Source: Hydrogenophaga sp040372165 (GTDB lineage: Bacteria > Pseudomonadota > Gammaproteobacteria > Burkholderiales > Burkholderiaceae_C). Taken from it: a stretch of DNA of 64,000 nt. A model generated the notes under the pieces. That model was given only the letters and a program-made list of their open reading frames with translations. It did no database searches and was not told where the DNA came from. Made by a program: the position numbers and the translations under genes. This document shows positions 33,146 through 40,419 of the stretch, piece after piece (position 1 is the first letter of the stretch; every line of letters begins with the position of its first letter). The stretch is taken from contig NZ_BAABWG010000003.1 of the NCBI RefSeq assembly GCF_040372165.1, positions 558,001-622,000 of the forward strand. Reading direction: 5' to 3'.

Positions 33146-34036
33146 ATGAACACACCCTTCAACTACAAGCACCTCTATTACTTCTGGGTGGCCGCCAAGG
33201 AAGGCGGTATGTCGCACGCTGCCGCCCGGCTCGACATGGCGGTGCAAACCATCAGCGCACAGGTGCGCCAGCTCGAGCACGACCTCGGCCACGCCTTGTT
33301 CAAACCCGTGGGCCGTGGCCTGGCACTGACCGAAGCCGGTGAAGCCGCGCTGCAACTGGCCGAGCAAATCTTTCAGATCGGCGAGCAGTTGCCCTCCGCC
33401 GTGCGCGACGCCGCCAGCCAGGGCGGCCTCATGCGCCTGACGGTGGGCATTTCCGACGGCCTGCCCAAGCTCGCCGTGCGCGACCTGCTCGCCCCCGTGG
33501 TGGCCGAGCCGGGCTTGCGGCTTCAATGCCAGGAAGGCGAGTTCGACGACTTGCTGGCCGACCTGGCCCTGCACCGCATGGACGTCGTGCTGGCCGACAG
33601 GCCCGCCCCGGCCAACCCCAATCTGCGCCTGTACAGTCACGCCCTGGGCTCATGGGCCATGGGCTGGTTCGCACCCGCGGCACTGGCCAAGGCGGCCCGC
33701 AAGAATTTTCCGCATTCACTGAGCGAAGTGCCCGTGCTGCTCCCCACCAGCCACTCCACCATCCGCCTGCGGCTGGACCAATGGTTCGAACGCCATGGCG
33801 TGAACCCGAATCTGGCGGGTGAGTTCGAAGACAGCGCCTTGCTCACCACCTTTGCCGCGTCCGGCATGGGCCTGCTGCCCGCGCCCGTGCGCATGCGCGA
33901 GCAGATCAAACAGTCTTATGGGCTGGTGTGGGTGGGCGAGTGCGACGGGGTGGAAGAGCACTTCTTTGCGATTGGCACGGCAAGGCGGGTGCAGCATCCG
34001 TTGGTACAGCGGATGTTGACGGTGGAGGTGGGGTGA
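33146..34036 (+). CDS. nhaR: LysR-family transcriptional regulator, NhaR type
   Basis: 296 residues. The N-terminal winged helix-turn-helix is FNYKHLYYFWVAAKEGGMSHAAARLDMAVQTISAQVRQLE, whose 'LYYFW' start and 'QTISAQV' recognition helix are typical of NhaR rather than other LysR proteins. The effector domain spans about 95-295. NhaR activates Na+/H+ antiporter and other genes in response to sodium; no antiporter gene is adjacent here, so its target is elsewhere or different. It is the last gene of the ordinary GC-rich backbone before the accessory island. Confidence 0.85.
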   Translation: MNTPFNYKHLYYFWVAAKEGGMSHAAARLDMAVQTISAQVRQLEHDLGHALFKPVGRGLALTEAGEAALQLAEQIFQIGEQLPSAVRDAASQGGLMRLTVGISDGLPKLAVRDLLAPVVAEPGLRLQCQEGEFDDLLADLALHRMDVVLADRPAPANPNLRLYSHALGSWAMGWFAPAALAKAARKNFPHSLSEVPVLLPTSHSTIRLRLDQWFERHGVNPNLAGEFEDSALLTTFAASGMGLLPAPVRMREQIKQSYGLVWVGECDGVEEHFFAIGTARRVQHPLVQRMLTVEVG

Positions 34037-34341
34037 GGGTGTGTTGGGGCCCGCTCTGGTGCGATCTGCTGTTGCGTAGGAGGCTCACATGGCGTGAATC
34101 TGAAGCGGTACGCGGGGGTATTGGGGTGAAGTGGCTTAGAGTGGGGGAGTCACACCACTCAAGTTGGCGGTGTATTGGGATTGCCGACTTGTACATTTGA
34201 TTGGCGCCGTCGGATGGCTGCGCTACTCGGGCCTAGGCCTTGGTCGAATTGTCAGCGTTTAGGGAGGAAGCGATGACCATGTTATCCAGCCGCGCCCATG
34301 TTATCGGGCACTTGGGTGCCATGTCTTTCTAGTTGGGCACC
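34037..34341. other. Junction between backbone and accessory island, no gene
   Basis: Within this stretch base composition drops from GC-rich to mixed. Short open frames exist but lack starts and codon bias. It contains two direct copies of CCATGTTATC, 19 bases apart (34277-34286 and 34296-34305), shortly before the MltR-like gene. That is reminiscent of an old mobile-element end, but no transposase is visible. Confidence 0.5.
34277..34305 (+). repeat. Direct repeat CCATGTTATC x2, 19-base period
   Basis: Two exact 10-base copies at 34277-34286 and 34296-34305 with GC-rich bases between them, 37 bases before the MltR-like start. Possibly regulator half-sites or part of a lost transposon end. 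Confidence 0.5.
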
Positions 34342-34863
34342 ATGAAGGACGTATCAGTGGGCAGCGAGCTTAGCAAAAAGCTCCACAAAGAATTCCTAGC
34401 TGAGTCTGATCGCGGCTGCGCGGTGCTCACCGTATGCCTGATCGAAGAAACCTTAGGGGCCTTGTTTGAAAAGGTGGTACCGACTAAGGATGTAAGCGCC
34501 CGCCACTTCATGCCACCTGGTCGGCTGCGCCAAGGACTCGAAAGCGCTATTGCCCTTGGCTTAGTAACCGACCCCACAGCTTCGAATATTCGCCTAATCC
34601 TTAGAGTTCGCAACACCTTTGCGCACAAGCTTCTCGCTGGTCTCACATTCGAGAGTCCGGAGGTGCGGGCTCACGTCATGAAGATGCAACTTCCTAATCT
34701 TGATGGCATGTCTGAGATTTCAAGAAAGGAGATTCAAGACGTCTCAAGACAGCGCTACATGCACATACTCAGTCACGCACTGGCAGATATGAATCGAGTA
34801 AGTCACATTGCAAAGCCATTTCCAATCTACCCAGCCTTACCCGCCTACTCGGTCGAAGTCTAG
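34342..34863 (+). CDS. MltR-like/DUF4145-type protein
   Basis: 173 residues, all helical. The motif ESDRGCAVLTVCLIEETLGALF near residue 20, 'MPPGRLRQGLESAIALGLV' in the middle and 'LILRVRNTFAHKLLAGLTFES' match the MltR (mannitol repressor) fold, in which an 'RN.FAH' motif is conserved. Such proteins occur in many accessory islands and their DNA-binding role is proven only for E. coli MltR. GC is lower than in the flanking backbone. An attC-like element follows 13 bases after the stop codon, which makes this gene look like a cassette. Confidence 0.7.
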   Translation: MKDVSVGSELSKKLHKEFLAESDRGCAVLTVCLIEETLGALFEKVVPTKDVSARHFMPPGRLRQGLESAIALGLVTDPTASNIRLILRVRNTFAHKLLAGLTFESPEVRAHVMKMQLPNLDGMSEISRKEIQDVSRQRYMHILSHALADMNRVSHIAKPFPIYPALPAYSVEV

Positions 34864-34875
34864 TTGTCACATGAT

Positions 34876-34953
34876 GCTGAACCACACCTTCCAGGCGACG
34901 TGCCCGCCTCCGCTTCGCTCCGGCAGGTATGCGGGAGAAGTTTGGCGTTAGGC
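34876..34953 (+). other. attC-like recombination site
   Basis: It begins with GCTGAAC (close to the R'' core RYYYAAC) at 34876-34882 and ends with GTTAGGC (perfect R' core GTTRRRY) at 34947-34953. The 78 bases between them form an imperfect palindrome with a GC-rich centre (CCGCTTCG context), the shape of a folded integron attC site. It lies directly downstream of a gene on the same strand, as in gene cassettes. No integrase is present in the window. Confidence 0.5.
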
Positions 34954-34992
34954 CGTTGAGCCTCCTAGATCACACTCAGATATGCTCAGCAA

Positions 34993-35484
34993 ATGGAAAC
35001 GGTAGACGCAATCGGTTTGCTGCTAGGGGTAGTTGGCTTGGTCATAACCTTGCGGCAGCTGCATAAAACGAGAGAAGCCGCCGAAGCCGCCAAAGATGCC
35101 GCCTCGCAGGCGGTATCTTCAATCCAGCGCTTTGAAGCTGCAACCAAGATGCACGAGGTTTGTTCCAGATCTCGAGAGCTGTTGCGAGTACTTCATGGAA
35201 GAACTCTCGCTCCAGCGGCGCATGCAGCTTTTGAGCTTCGAGATGCTATGGCGCGGTACGGACATGACCCGCATAGCCAAGCCATAGCTAGTACGGTGGC
35301 TTGGGAACAAGCTCATCGTGAAGCAAGAGAGGTCCATGAGCGACTTGAAACCGCCGCCCTGGTGAACAGAATTGCTTCTGAAGAGCGAGCCGCACTTTTA
35401 CATTCTGTCGCTCGCTTGCATACTGAATTCACATCTTTGGCAGCGAAAGCTGCTGCCAGCGGAGCCAACAATGCCAATTCCTAA
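34993..35484 (+). CDS. Small membrane-anchored coiled-coil protein
   Basis: 163 residues. A hydrophobic N-terminal segment (AIGLLLGVVGLVITL) is followed by a charged coiled coil (LHKTREAAEAAKDAASQAV) and a mixed helical C-terminal region with MHEVCSRSRELLRVLHG. There is no recognisable ribosome binding site before the ATG at 34993. The layout is common in orphan genes of defence or accessory islands, but I do not recognise the family. Its end overlaps the next gene by 14 bases, which suggests that the two form a unit. Confidence 0.6.
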   Translation: METVDAIGLLLGVVGLVITLRQLHKTREAAEAAKDAASQAVSSIQRFEAATKMHEVCSRSRELLRVLHGRTLAPAAHAAFELRDAMARYGHDPHSQAIASTVAWEQAHREAREVHERLETAALVNRIASEERAALLHSVARLHTEFTSLAAKAAASGANNANS

Positions 35485-35839
35485 CGACTACAAAGACATA
35501 GTCACCACATTGCTAGAGAAAACCAACAGTGGACGTGTTCATTGGAAGAGGACGCGCTTCGGCATTGAAGTTCAAGTTGATAAAAGCGGATTCAAACTTT
35601 GGAGCGGGACTGACGAGCATACGGATGAAGCCTTTGTGGCCTTTGCTTTAAATGACATGACGGGGACCACAATTGACTCTTGGTATGTCGATGCAGGCGA
35701 CTCAGACTTCGATCGAATGAATCTGTTGTTTATCGCAGCGAAGCGCTATGCACAAGGAATTCCTCAGAAGTTGAGAGAGTTGAAAGAAGCTATGTCTAAC
35801 CAAGATTATCTGGGGGCACCAGAGAAGGACGACGTATAA
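35471..35839 (+). CDS. Uncharacterised small protein, paired with the preceding gene
   Basis: 122 residues from the ATG at 35471. Soluble; beta-strand-like N-terminal half (HWKRTRFGIEVQVDKSGFKLWSG) and helical C-terminal half (DRMNLLFIAAKRYAQGIPQKL). The 14-base overlap with the membrane coiled-coil gene implies translational coupling and perhaps a two-protein system. Low GC and no bias shared with the backbone. No known domain recognised. Confidence 0.6.
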   Translation: MPIPNDYKDIVTTLLEKTNSGRVHWKRTRFGIEVQVDKSGFKLWSGTDEHTDEAFVAFALNDMTGTTIDSWYVDAGDSDFDRMNLLFIAAKRYAQGIPQKLRELKEAMSNQDYLGAPEKDDV

Positions 35840-35850
35840 GCTGCCACCGA

Positions 35851-35880
35851 AAGTCATGAGAAACCATGAGAAGTCATGAG
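35851..35880 (+). repeat. Three tandem 10-base units ending in CATGAG
   Basis: AAGTCATGAG, AAACCATGAG and AAGTCATGAG run directly into the first REP-like palindrome. 'ATGAG' also occurs just before other copies of that palindrome, so the tandem may have grown from its edge. Confidence 0.6.
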
Positions 35881-35945
35881 GGCCAGGTCGTGTCTTTTGC
35901 TTCTGCCGCAACGTGACGCAGCAAGAGGCGAACGCTGAGGCCAGA
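35876..35945. repeat. REP-like imperfect palindrome, copy 1
   Basis: The left arm AGGTCGTGTCTTTTGCTTC is partly complementary to the right arm GAGGCGAACGCTGAGGCC. This is the most degenerate of the first three copies. It starts with TGAGGG like copies 2 and 3. Confidence 0.55.
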
Positions 35946-35959
35946 GCTTGCAGATGGGC

Positions 35960-36021
35960 GTGAGGGTCAGGTCTTGTCTTTTGCCTCAGCACCAACGTCA
36001 AGTGGAAAAACACAAGACCGG
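35960..36021. repeat. REP-like imperfect palindrome, copy 2
   Basis: The left arm GTCAGGTCTTGTCTTTTGC pairs with the right arm GGAAAAACACAAGACC. The centre contains CCAACGTCAAG. The left 24 bases are shared exactly with copy 3 at 36166. Confidence 0.7.
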
Positions 36022-36165
36022 ATCCTGAATTCTGCAGGACCTTTATGTCGCTCACTGCTCGTATTCTGATCGCATGCCTCGCCGCACTGTGCGGAGCTGT
36101 CATGGTTGCAGTTGCACCGCCGAGCGTCAAGGCGACATTTTTTCACGGCTTCGCTGGTCTTCGTC

Positions 36166-36233
36166 GTGAGGGTCAGGTCTTGTCTTTTGCTTCGGCCCCA
36201 GACCCAACGTCAAGAGGCAAAGCACAAAACTGG
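36166..36233. repeat. REP-like imperfect palindrome, copy 3
   Basis: It begins GTGAGGGTCAGGTCTTGTC like copy 2, shares the centre CCAACGTCAAG, and closes with GAGGCAAAGCACAAAACTGG. It is embedded in a weak upward extension of the SMI1/KNR4 reading frame, which argues against translation of that part. Confidence 0.7.
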
Positions 36234-36359
36234 CCCCCACGATTCCCGGGGCGGTTCACTGTTGCCTGCAAGAGCGTGTCGAATGACAAGTGCCGGCCCC
36301 CTGAGCCTTCTTTGCGTGAAGTGATCGCTTGGGCTGGGCCGTCGATAAGGGAGGAAATC

Positions 36360-36845
36360 ATGTCGGAACCCATGAAAGATCTGCTCGAAAAAGTGGATGC
36401 AGAACTGCAAGTCCACTTCCCCGAGGTGCACGCTTCCTTGCAGCCGTCAGTAACGGAGGAGCGGCTTCAGGCGCTTGAGTCGCTGCTCGAATGCCAGGCC
36501 TTGCCCGAAGACCTGGCGATGCTCTACCGGTGGCATGACGGGCAGGGCGGCGGCTACTCGCTCAATCAGAACGACAACCGAAGCTTCCTCTCGGTTGAGG
36601 AAGTGTTGGACGCCTGGGATTTCCTCAATGACCCGGAGGAGGATGTCAAGCCTCCGATCTCGCCGACATGGCTGCCCATCTTCTACAACGGCGCCGGAGA
36701 CTACCTGATGTACGAAACCGCGGAAGCTGACCGTGGCAGACTCATCGCCTACTGGCACGACGCTGATGATCGATCCGTGGAGCACGAAAGCCTGGAATCG
36801 TTGGTAATGGCGGTGTGGGAATCCGCCCGAAAGAAGAAGGAGTGA
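36360..36845 (+). CDS. SMI1/KNR4 (SUKH) family protein
   Basis: 161 residues. The ATG at 36360 has GGGAGGAAATC before it. Near the centre are the SMI1/KNR4 features 'CQALPEDLAMLYRWHDGQGG' and later 'SPTWLPIFYNGAGDYLMYE', with the acidic C-terminal helix typical of the fold. Many single-domain SUKH proteins are immunity proteins against contact-dependent or polymorphic toxins; no toxin gene is seen beside it. The same frame is open upstream to 36045 and encodes a signal-like peptide, but it is interrupted by the repeat copy 3, so I do not include it. Confidence 0.8.
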   Translation: MSEPMKDLLEKVDAELQVHFPEVHASLQPSVTEERLQALESLLECQALPEDLAMLYRWHDGQGGGYSLNQNDNRSFLSVEEVLDAWDFLNDPEEDVKPPISPTWLPIFYNGAGDYLMYETAEADRGRLIAYWHDADDRSVEHESLESLVMAVWESARKKKE

Positions 36846-37024
36846 GCTTTGAGGGCGAGGACGCAATATCCACAGTTGCAAACTGATGTTGTGTGCTGTT
36901 TGGATCTGACCCCAAGAATCCCAGAAGGCCCAACGTCCTTTGCCGGTTGTCACGATGTCTAGGGCAATGTTCCGGCAAACTGACCAACTTGCAGTGAACG
37001 GTAGGGACCCCAAGGGAGAAGAAA

Positions 37025-37540
37025 ATGACAACGACAGGAACCGCCGCGGCCGTGCGGACAATTCAGATTGAAAAGGATGACCCCGCCCGGGCTGATGTGC
37101 TTGGGCTGCTGGATGAGCACATGCGACATATGCATGAACTCTCGCCGCCAGAGAGCGTGCACGCGCTCGATGTAGGGGCACTGAAAGCGCCCGGCATCAC
37201 CTTCTGGTCAGCCCGGGAAGAGGGCGTGCTGATCGGATGCGGTGCGCTCAAGGCGATTGGCCCTGATCACGGCGAGATCAAGTCCATGCGCACACCGGCA
37301 GCATTGCGCGGAAGAGGCGCTGGACGCGCGTTGCTGGAGTGCATTCTGGAAGAAGCCCGCAGCCGGGGGTACAAGCGCGTCAGCCTTGAGACGGGCCCCG
37401 CGCAGACATTCCAGGCAGCCCACCGGCTCTATGAGAGCGCGGGGTTCCAAGAGTGCGGACCCTTCGGAGAATACAGGCTTGATCCCTATAGCGTCTTCAT
37501 GACCCTTGAGCTTCAAAGCGCCCCCATCAAAGAGTTCTGA
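37025..37540 (+). CDS. GNAT family N-acetyltransferase
   Basis: 171 residues. Acetyl-CoA binding motif RTPAALRGRGAGRALLECIL (R/Q-x-x-G-x-G/A type) near residue 95, after the strand GEIKSM, and the later 'YKRVSLETGPAQ...AHRLYESAGFQECGPFG' segment typical of PhnO/YjhQ-like small-molecule acetyltransferases. AAGGGAG precedes the ATG. The substrate is unknown. One of several single-gene plus-strand units of the island. Confidence 0.88.
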   Translation: MTTTGTAAAVRTIQIEKDDPARADVLGLLDEHMRHMHELSPPESVHALDVGALKAPGITFWSAREEGVLIGCGALKAIGPDHGEIKSMRTPAALRGRGAGRALLECILEEARSRGYKRVSLETGPAQTFQAAHRLYESAGFQECGPFGEYRLDPYSVFMTLELQSAPIKEF

Positions 37541-37604
37541 GAGCCACGTCTTGTCGTTTGTCGAAGCCTCAACCTCAAACCCACTGAGAAAAGAGCACGA
37601 CCTG
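37541..37604. repeat. REP-like imperfect palindrome, diverged copy 4
   Basis: GCCACGTCTTGTCGTTTGTC at the left and AAAAGAGCACGACCTG at the right can pair, and both resemble arms of copies 1-3. It lies between the GNAT gene and the next small gene, the same kind of intergenic position as the other copies. Confidence 0.5.
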
Positions 37605-37631
37605 TTTCTGAAGACACAGAGGGAGAACAAC

Positions 37632-38075
37632 ATGCCGCCATTTCTTGTCTACATCAAACTATTGGGAATGACTCGAGTTGCCGCTTCGCTGGTCGCCTTG
37701 CCACTGGCGCTCGTGTACAGCATGGTCAAGTCAGATAGCCCGATTTCCGCTTTCGGCACCGAGCTTGTCGGCGCGCTCTATTTCATGCTGTTTCTGACGA
37801 TCTTGCTGGTGGCTGCCGGCTTGCTGGCATACCTGCCATTGCGGCACCTGTGCAAAATGGGTGTTCTCACGTTTGAACAGTGGGGATGTGAGGGTGACGT
37901 TGCGAGTCCAGCTGGCTTCTCAAAAAGCGCGATGGCATCACTGATATCGGCATATCAAGACAAGACAAGACGGGAGCGATGGATGAGCAGCACAACTGAA
38001 ACCACACCACGGTTTGCACGCACGTGCGGTGACCGTGGCGCACCACTGACGCACGCCGTGCAGCACAGGGACTGA
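37632..38075 (+). CDS. Small integral membrane protein
   Basis: 147 residues from an ATG with AGGGAG eight bases upstream. Two hydrophobic segments (VAASLVALPLALVYSMV; LYFMLFLTILLVAAGLLAYL) occupy residues 10-70. The remaining C-terminal half is polar and of doubtful quality (Arg- and Thr-rich), and may have been extended by mutation. No known family. Confidence 0.55.
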   Translation: MPPFLVYIKLLGMTRVAASLVALPLALVYSMVKSDSPISAFGTELVGALYFMLFLTILLVAAGLLAYLPLRHLCKMGVLTFEQWGCEGDVASPAGFSKSAMASLISAYQDKTRRERWMSSTTETTPRFARTCGDRGAPLTHAVQHRD

Positions 38076-38079
38076 AGCC

Positions 38080-38319
38080 ATGGGGTATCCAGCCTGGATT
38101 CTTCTGTTCGCGGCGGACTGTCTGTTCTGTCTCTGGGTGCTTCGCTGGGGCGGGGCCGAGTGGATGGAAGGATGGCGCTCCCTGTTTTTCATTGACTGGT
38201 TGATGTCCATTGAATGGACTGCCGAGCAAATCAAGTTCTACGTGCTGTTTTGCTGGATCGGTCACGCCATCTGGTTTCTTGTCGGTTTGTTTTTTCCCGG
38301 GCTTCGCTTTCATGGCTAG
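38080..38319 (+). CDS. Small membrane protein; its 3' end is duplicated at 40335
   Basis: 79 residues with an N-terminal membrane helix (AWILLFAADCLFCLWVL) and a C-terminal one (FYVLFCWIGHAIWFLVGLFF). Begins four bases after the preceding stop. A decayed copy of the region encoding WIGHAIWFL is found 2.1 kb downstream, so this gene took part in a local duplication. No function recognised. Confidence 0.6.
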   Translation: MGYPAWILLFAADCLFCLWVLRWGGAEWMEGWRSLFFIDWLMSIEWTAEQIKFYVLFCWIGHAIWFLVGLFFPGLRFHG

Positions 38320-38407
38320 TGGGCTTGCGCACAACACAGCGGACCCGGTCAGAGTGTCATGAAGATCATGAGGGTTAGATCTCAAATGCCACAGGCTGGC
38401 CTCTTCT

Positions 38408-38914
38408 ATGCAAGCTGAATACAGATTCGAGTTCTCTGAGGATCATCTGCTCACCTCTCTTCTCCGCTATCGGCAGCAGATTTGGTGGCGTCGTCTCTTT
38501 CTCGCGCTGAAGTGGGTATTGGCGGCAGCTTTTGCCATCCCAATGCTCGTTGCGATCTATATGGGTGTTCCGGCCCTTGCAGGACTCTTCGGAGCAGTGC
38601 TGTTCGCCCTTGTGCTTGGTTGGCCAATTGACGCTTGGCTCATTCGCAGGCGATTTCGAAATTCCCCGTATCACGGCGACAACATTGTTCTCTCGCTTTC
38701 GGATGGTGGCGTGCGCATCGTTGGAAGAAGCAGCGATTCACAGATCGCATGGTCAGCTTTCACAAAAGCCCGTCGCTTTCGTGACGGCGTGCTTCTCTTC
38801 CAAGGCCCGGGTATGTTCAACTGGCTGCCAGATTCGGCGGCCCTTGAGCCAACAACGCTTGAGGTTGCACAGAAGCTGGTGCGCTCCAATGTGGGTGATT
38901 ATCGTGATGCTTGA
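38408..38914 (+). CDS. YcxB-like membrane protein
   Basis: 168 residues. Two adjacent transmembrane helices (LALKWVLAAAFAIPMLVAI; GLFGAVLFALVLGWPIDAW) follow a short N-terminal region, then a C-terminal beta domain with 'GGVRIVGRSSDSQIAWSAFTKARRF..GVLLFQGPGMFNWLP'. This order is that of the YcxB-like family: two helices, then the 'W..F.K.....D..LL' domain. The function of the family is unknown. Good coding potential. Confidence 0.72.
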   Translation: MQAEYRFEFSEDHLLTSLLRYRQQIWWRRLFLALKWVLAAAFAIPMLVAIYMGVPALAGLFGAVLFALVLGWPIDAWLIRRRFRNSPYHGDNIVLSLSDGGVRIVGRSSDSQIAWSAFTKARRFRDGVLLFQGPGMFNWLPDSAALEPTTLEVAQKLVRSNVGDYRDA

Positions 38915-38998
38915 CGCATTCTCTTTGCCAGCGTCTTGCGTCTTCTTGCTGTTTGGAGGAACTCTACGTGCTCACTTTCTTCAGCAGGGCTCTAAGAG

Positions 38999-39553
38999 AT
39001 GTTCAAGCGAATGAACCCGTTGCACACCTGTCGAAAGGCCGAGGGATTTGCCGAAAGAGTCCTCAAGGTCAACCACGCTGGCGAACATGGCGCAGTGAAC
39101 ATCTACGCTGGGCAACTTCTGGTGGCCAGACTCATCGCGCGGGACCTGATCCCGGAGTTGACCGAATTCCAGTCGCACGAACGCCGTCACCGGTCGATAT
39201 TTGAGTCGGAGCTCCTTCGACGCGGAGTGCGCAGGTGCCGTAGCTTTCACTTATGCGGAATCGGAGGGTTTGCGCTCGGATTCATCAGTGCGCTGCTCGG
39301 TCGCAGTGCCATTGCAGTCACAACTGTCGCGGTGGAGCGGGTGATGCTCAGGCACTTGGAGCACCAGCTCAAAGAGTTGCACCCCACTGATGAGGCGGCA
39401 GCGCGTGCTGTGATGGCGATTGTCGACGATGAACAGCAGCACCATGACCTTTCAGCGGCGCATGTGCGGAAGGGACGGCTCTTGGATCGCATTCTCTCGC
39501 CCGTGGTTGAGGCGTCGACAGAGACTGTCATTTGGTTGGGAATGCGCTTGTGA
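38999..39553 (+). CDS. coq7: COQ7-type di-iron hydroxylase (demethoxyubiquinone hydroxylase family)
   Basis: 184 residues. All six di-iron ligands of the COQ7 family can be placed: Glu in VNHAGEHGA, Glu and His in SHERRHR, Glu in VAVERVMLRHLEHQL, and Glu and His in DDEQQHHD. The enzyme would hydroxylate C6 of the ubiquinone ring at the membrane. It lies in the accessory island among orphans, not with other ubi genes. GC content is slightly below the backbone. A second in-frame ATG four codons on is an alternative start. Confidence 0.88.
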   Translation: MFKRMNPLHTCRKAEGFAERVLKVNHAGEHGAVNIYAGQLLVARLIARDLIPELTEFQSHERRHRSIFESELLRRGVRRCRSFHLCGIGGFALGFISALLGRSAIAVTTVAVERVMLRHLEHQLKELHPTDEAAARAVMAIVDDEQQHHDLSAAHVRKGRLLDRILSPVVEASTETVIWLGMRL

Positions 39554-39607
39554 AGTGCAGGGCGTCGCCGGCTTCACTTCGTGCTCAAGAAATAGAGTGA
39601 TTTCCTG

Positions 39608-39961
39608 ATGCCAGAATGTAGTGAGCGAGAAAGAAAGTGCATGACCGAGGAGGAGTTTGTGCAACTCATGCGGTACCCCGAAGAGTGGGTGCTCTGGGGC
39701 ATGCTGCCTGAAGAGGTGATACATGTTCAGATGGGCGAGTATGAGCCTGGGAGCGAGGCAGCCTCCGAGCACTATAGAAACGGCGCATTTCATTACTGGC
39801 TGCGGCAAGAACCCGACAAGGGTGTTTTGATTCAGCTGGTTCGGCTCAGCTTTCTGGATCCGGATCAGCGTATGGCTGAGTGGTTGCGCCAGGACAACAT
39901 TGCGAAGGCCATGCATTGCGATGAAGAAGTTCTTTCCCTGCTTCGAGGCGCCGGAGGATGA
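39608..39961 (+). CDS. Uncharacterised small protein
   Basis: 117 residues; an internal ATG at 39641 is an alternative start. Soluble, acidic, with 'YPEEWVLWGMLPEEVIHVQM' and 'FHYWLRQEPDKGVLIQLVRLSFLDPD'. The Trp-rich character and small size resemble immunity-type orphans, but no family is recognised. It overlaps the next gene by four bases (ATGA), so the two are coupled. Confidence 0.62.
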   Translation: MPECSERERKCMTEEEFVQLMRYPEEWVLWGMLPEEVIHVQMGEYEPGSEAASEHYRNGAFHYWLRQEPDKGVLIQLVRLSFLDPDQRMAEWLRQDNIAKAMHCDEEVLSLLRGAGG

Positions 39962-40290
39962 TGTTCATGAAAGTAGCAGCTGCAGGCTTTAAGAGGTTCT
40001 CCTGTCGTGGTCAAGCCAACGGGTCCCTGGAGATCGAATTGGTCCCCGCAATGGGTGAACTCGTCATCTGGGACGGCGCCCATGTCAACGGAGATGAGGC
40101 ACGCACTCGTGTTTGTCTGGAGATAGGGGCGAGGTCTGCATTGGACGCCTTCGGCAAGGACGGGCAATACAGTGTTCGCGTCATTTCCATTGAAGATCAT
40201 GATGGTCGGAGTCCGCCCTTTACCTTCCAGGAGTGCATGAGGCTGGCCATAGGAAAGGCGCTGGGAGAAAGCAATGAGAGCATCCCCTGA
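39958..40290 (+). CDS. Uncharacterised small protein, coupled to the preceding gene
   Basis: 110 residues. ATGA overlap with the upstream gene, with GGAGG immediately upstream; two further ATGs lie within four codons. Beta-rich N-terminal half (GSLEIELVPAMGELVIWDGA) and helical C-terminal end. No membrane segments and no known domain. The pair 39608/39958 is likely expressed as one unit. Confidence 0.6.
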   Translation: MMFMKVAAAGFKRFSCRGQANGSLEIELVPAMGELVIWDGAHVNGDEARTRVCLEIGARSALDAFGKDGQYSVRVISIEDHDGRSPPFTFQECMRLAIGKALGESNESIP

Positions 40291-40334
40291 AAAAGGGTCG
40301 AGCTTGTGCTTTGAGCCCTCCCAGATCCGATGCC

Positions 40335-40382
40335 TTTCTGGCCTGGATCGGGCATGCCATCTGGTTCCTCGCTGGCCAGTAG
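40335..40382 (+). pseudogene. Decayed copy of the 3' part of the membrane gene at 38080
   Basis: In frame it encodes FLAWIGHAIWFLAGQ and then a TAG, matching FCWIGHAIWFLVG of the gene at 38080-38319. Nucleotide similarity continues for a further 20 or so bases. No start is attached, so it is a remnant of a duplicated block. Confidence 0.65.
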
Positions 40383-40419
40383 ATTCCGGAACTTCGGTTC
40401 CACACTTAGGAGGTTTGAC

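Noticed and set aside
34277..34305. Insertion-sequence end
   Set aside because: The two short direct repeats are suggestive, but there is no partner end, target duplication or transposase.
36045..36359. N-terminal extension of the SMI1/KNR4 protein with a signal-like peptide
   Set aside because: The frame passes through a copy of the REP-like palindrome and a good ribosome binding site lies right before the ATG at 36360.
35851..37604. CRISPR array
   Set aside because: The repeats are palindromic, diverged and irregularly spaced, with no cas gene in the window.
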